Part shown: in pieces, positions 62,463-64,000 of the stretch
Numbering within the stretch: the first letter of the stretch is position 1
Layout: each line of letters opens with the position of its first letter
NCBI GenBank assembly: GCA_022606425.2
Contig: JAHDVF020000251.1
Coordinates: 248,001-312,000, forward strand
DNA: 64,000 nt
From: Lepidostoma basale
Taxonomy: Eukaryota > Arthropoda > Insecta > Trichoptera > Lepidostomatidae
Reading direction: 5' to 3'
Position numbers and translations under genes: made by a program
Notes under the pieces: model-generated
Databases searched by the model: none
Told to the model about the DNA's origin: nothing
What the model saw: the letters and a program-made list of their open reading frames with translations, nothing else

Positions 62463-64000
62463 GACACAAGGCAAAAAATATCATTGTTAAAAATACAATT
62501 TTTCTAAAAAAACTGATGTGTTCATTCATAATAATGATGAATAAGGGGTGCTTATAGGAAGAAAAAAACAAGTCGTCAAATAATTATGCTTTTATTGAAT
62601 TTTAAACGAAACATCAATCACAATAATCAATAAGTTCCTTTTATTTAGTCAAGGATTTATCACATTTATAAGTGGCAATGGATGTAAATGCGTATTTACA
62701 AAATTGAAAACATTGCCTAAAAATAAACTTTTGCCACAAGAAGAAAAATTAAATATACAATGATGAACATTTAATCTCTGAAATTCATAATACTGAAGCC
62801 TTTAACTCGTCATTGCCGGTAATACTAAAGGAGTAAGTCTACAACTCGGTTCATAAAGTAACAAAAGTTTTATGGGAAATTGAAACAGGATTGAGGTTTT
62901 ACTGGTCCCAATACAAAACACTGCAACATCAAATATATCTTTAATTTTTATAAAATTTAAAGTGCAATCGTGAGCGTAACAAAAGGTACAATAAAATATT
63001 GTATCAAATTGCTGATATGATTTAGCGAATATGTAGGTATACAAAGTAACGCATTAAAAAGACTTTGCTTACATTGGTCTTAAATGTTAAAAGGGGTAAA
63101 GACATGTTAGGCACAGAATGGCTAAGGCAGTTCAAGCAGTATTTTATTGGGTAGTTTATATATTAAGTACTTTTACACATTGTTACTTAAATGTAAATAA
63201 TCAACTACACATACATAGGTACTCGAAAACATCATATTTAACAAATATAAAACAAAATTCAAATAACTCTTGAATGACTGTAATTTGTGGAAAACTTAAA
63301 ATAAATATTATGTAGGCAATCTAATTTTTATAAATACTTTATACAAAAAATTATGGGCACCGCAGAAAATTTCCATAGAACTATGAAGTATAATTTATTT
63401 TGAAACTGCATTATTTTATATGGATATTTTCAACATTTATATTGAAATACCTTAGAAACATATGAAATTAATAATCCTACAATATTGATAATTAAGACAA
63501 AAGCAGGCCCTAAGACTACATAACATTTATCTTAAGGTGTGAAATACTCGTAAAAAAATGTATATCTATAGTGCAGTTTTCGTGTGGTGTCTACAAAAGG
63601 GCCTTAAGAATCTGTAGGAATCCGCCTAGCCAAGAGGTACAAGTATTTTTAATTCAGTCAAATAAAACGCCTGAAAATGAAAACTGTACAAACGCAGATA
63701 AATCCAAAGAACATTACCATTCAATAATTTATTTGGTTATTAACGCTACACGAAAAGTACCTGCATAACAATGGCTTTTTGGTTAAAGACTAAATAAGAA
63801 AACGAACGCATCGTTAAACATATTGGACATCAATTAACATAATTGGTGCTTTTGCCATTACCTACACATTAAACGCTTACATATTGCTTCATACTTTTAG
63901 AATGCACATTATCACAATTTTCAAAATTTAAAATACATTGTTAAACAACTATATTTTTTATTCTTAACCCTAACATTTTAAGTATTGATGATTAAGTATG
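62463..64000 (-). other. AT-rich region, possibly 3'UTR of a gene beyond the window
   Basis: There is no supported coding exon on either strand. On the minus strand an AATAAAAGCATAAT motif lies near 62586-62599, followed by AT-rich DNA. A minus-strand gene ending here with its coding part to the right of 64000 would explain a long exon-free tract, but this is inference only. Confidence 0.25.

Overview
The window is animal nuclear DNA, most likely from a moth or butterfly. It is AT-rich, with small exons separated by GT-AG introns, AATAAA poly(A) signals, single-gene transcription units and a dense load of decayed transposable elements. The lepidopteran assignment is inference from the mix of mariner, hAT MITE, tRNA-SINE and RTE/CR1-like LINE fragments together with the gene set. 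No organellar, bacterial or viral gene was seen.

Five host genes can be assembled exon by exon. From left to right they are: (1) IFT22/RABL5, a small GTPase-like subunit of intraflagellar transport complex B (+, 12592-18347, 4 exons). (2) A Su(sable)/ZC3H4-type CCCH zinc-finger protein of 1267 residues in one uninterrupted coding exon (+, 23261-27064). (3) The U-box ubiquitin ligase UBE4A (+, 31456-46526, 17 exons; the exon 14/15 junction is one base out of frame). (4) A FAM117/GLCCI1-family protein (+, 50817-58120, 7 coding exons). (5) RNA polymerase II subunit Rpb4/POLR2D (-, 61534-59598, 3 exons), convergent with the previous gene. They do not form a pathway. Two act in nuclear transcription (the Su(s)/ZC3H4 protein and Rpb4), one in ubiquitin-dependent protein turnover, one in cilia, and one is a poorly characterised conserved protein.

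Layout: 1-12.5 kb is gene-poor. It holds two copies of a composite retroelement, LINE 3' ends, a transposase remnant, a 625-bp long-inverted-repeat element, two minisatellites, an almost complete but broken mariner, and a 220-bp near-perfect palindrome. IFT22 follows, with antisense LINE fragments in introns 1 and 2. An AT-rich stretch (19-21 kb) leads to a probable CpG/CRE-containing promoter near 22 kb and the Su(s)-like gene. The 28-31 kb spacer holds hammerhead-like and Penelope-like sequences. UBE4A introns hold a pogo-like remnant, a hAT MITE with target-site duplication, three tRNA-derived SINEs plus a fragment, foldback elements, a TTAGG array and many LINE 3' ends. 47.7-50.4 kb is LINE debris and AT-rich DNA. 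The last 2.5 kb is LINE debris and probable 3'UTR-like AT-rich sequence.

Two non-gene signals stand out. First, several dispersed loci, three of them inverted repeats, share a hammerhead-ribozyme-like architecture: CTGANGA, one spacer base, a variable but always base-paired stem II, GAAAC, a self-complementary stem III, then UC. Second, a recurrent LINE 3' end (about 17 copies) carries the same terminal sequence as an otherwise unrelated non-autonomous element, as in a SINE/LINE tail-sharing partnership. Its simple-repeat tails have grown into different microsatellites, including one TTAGG array.
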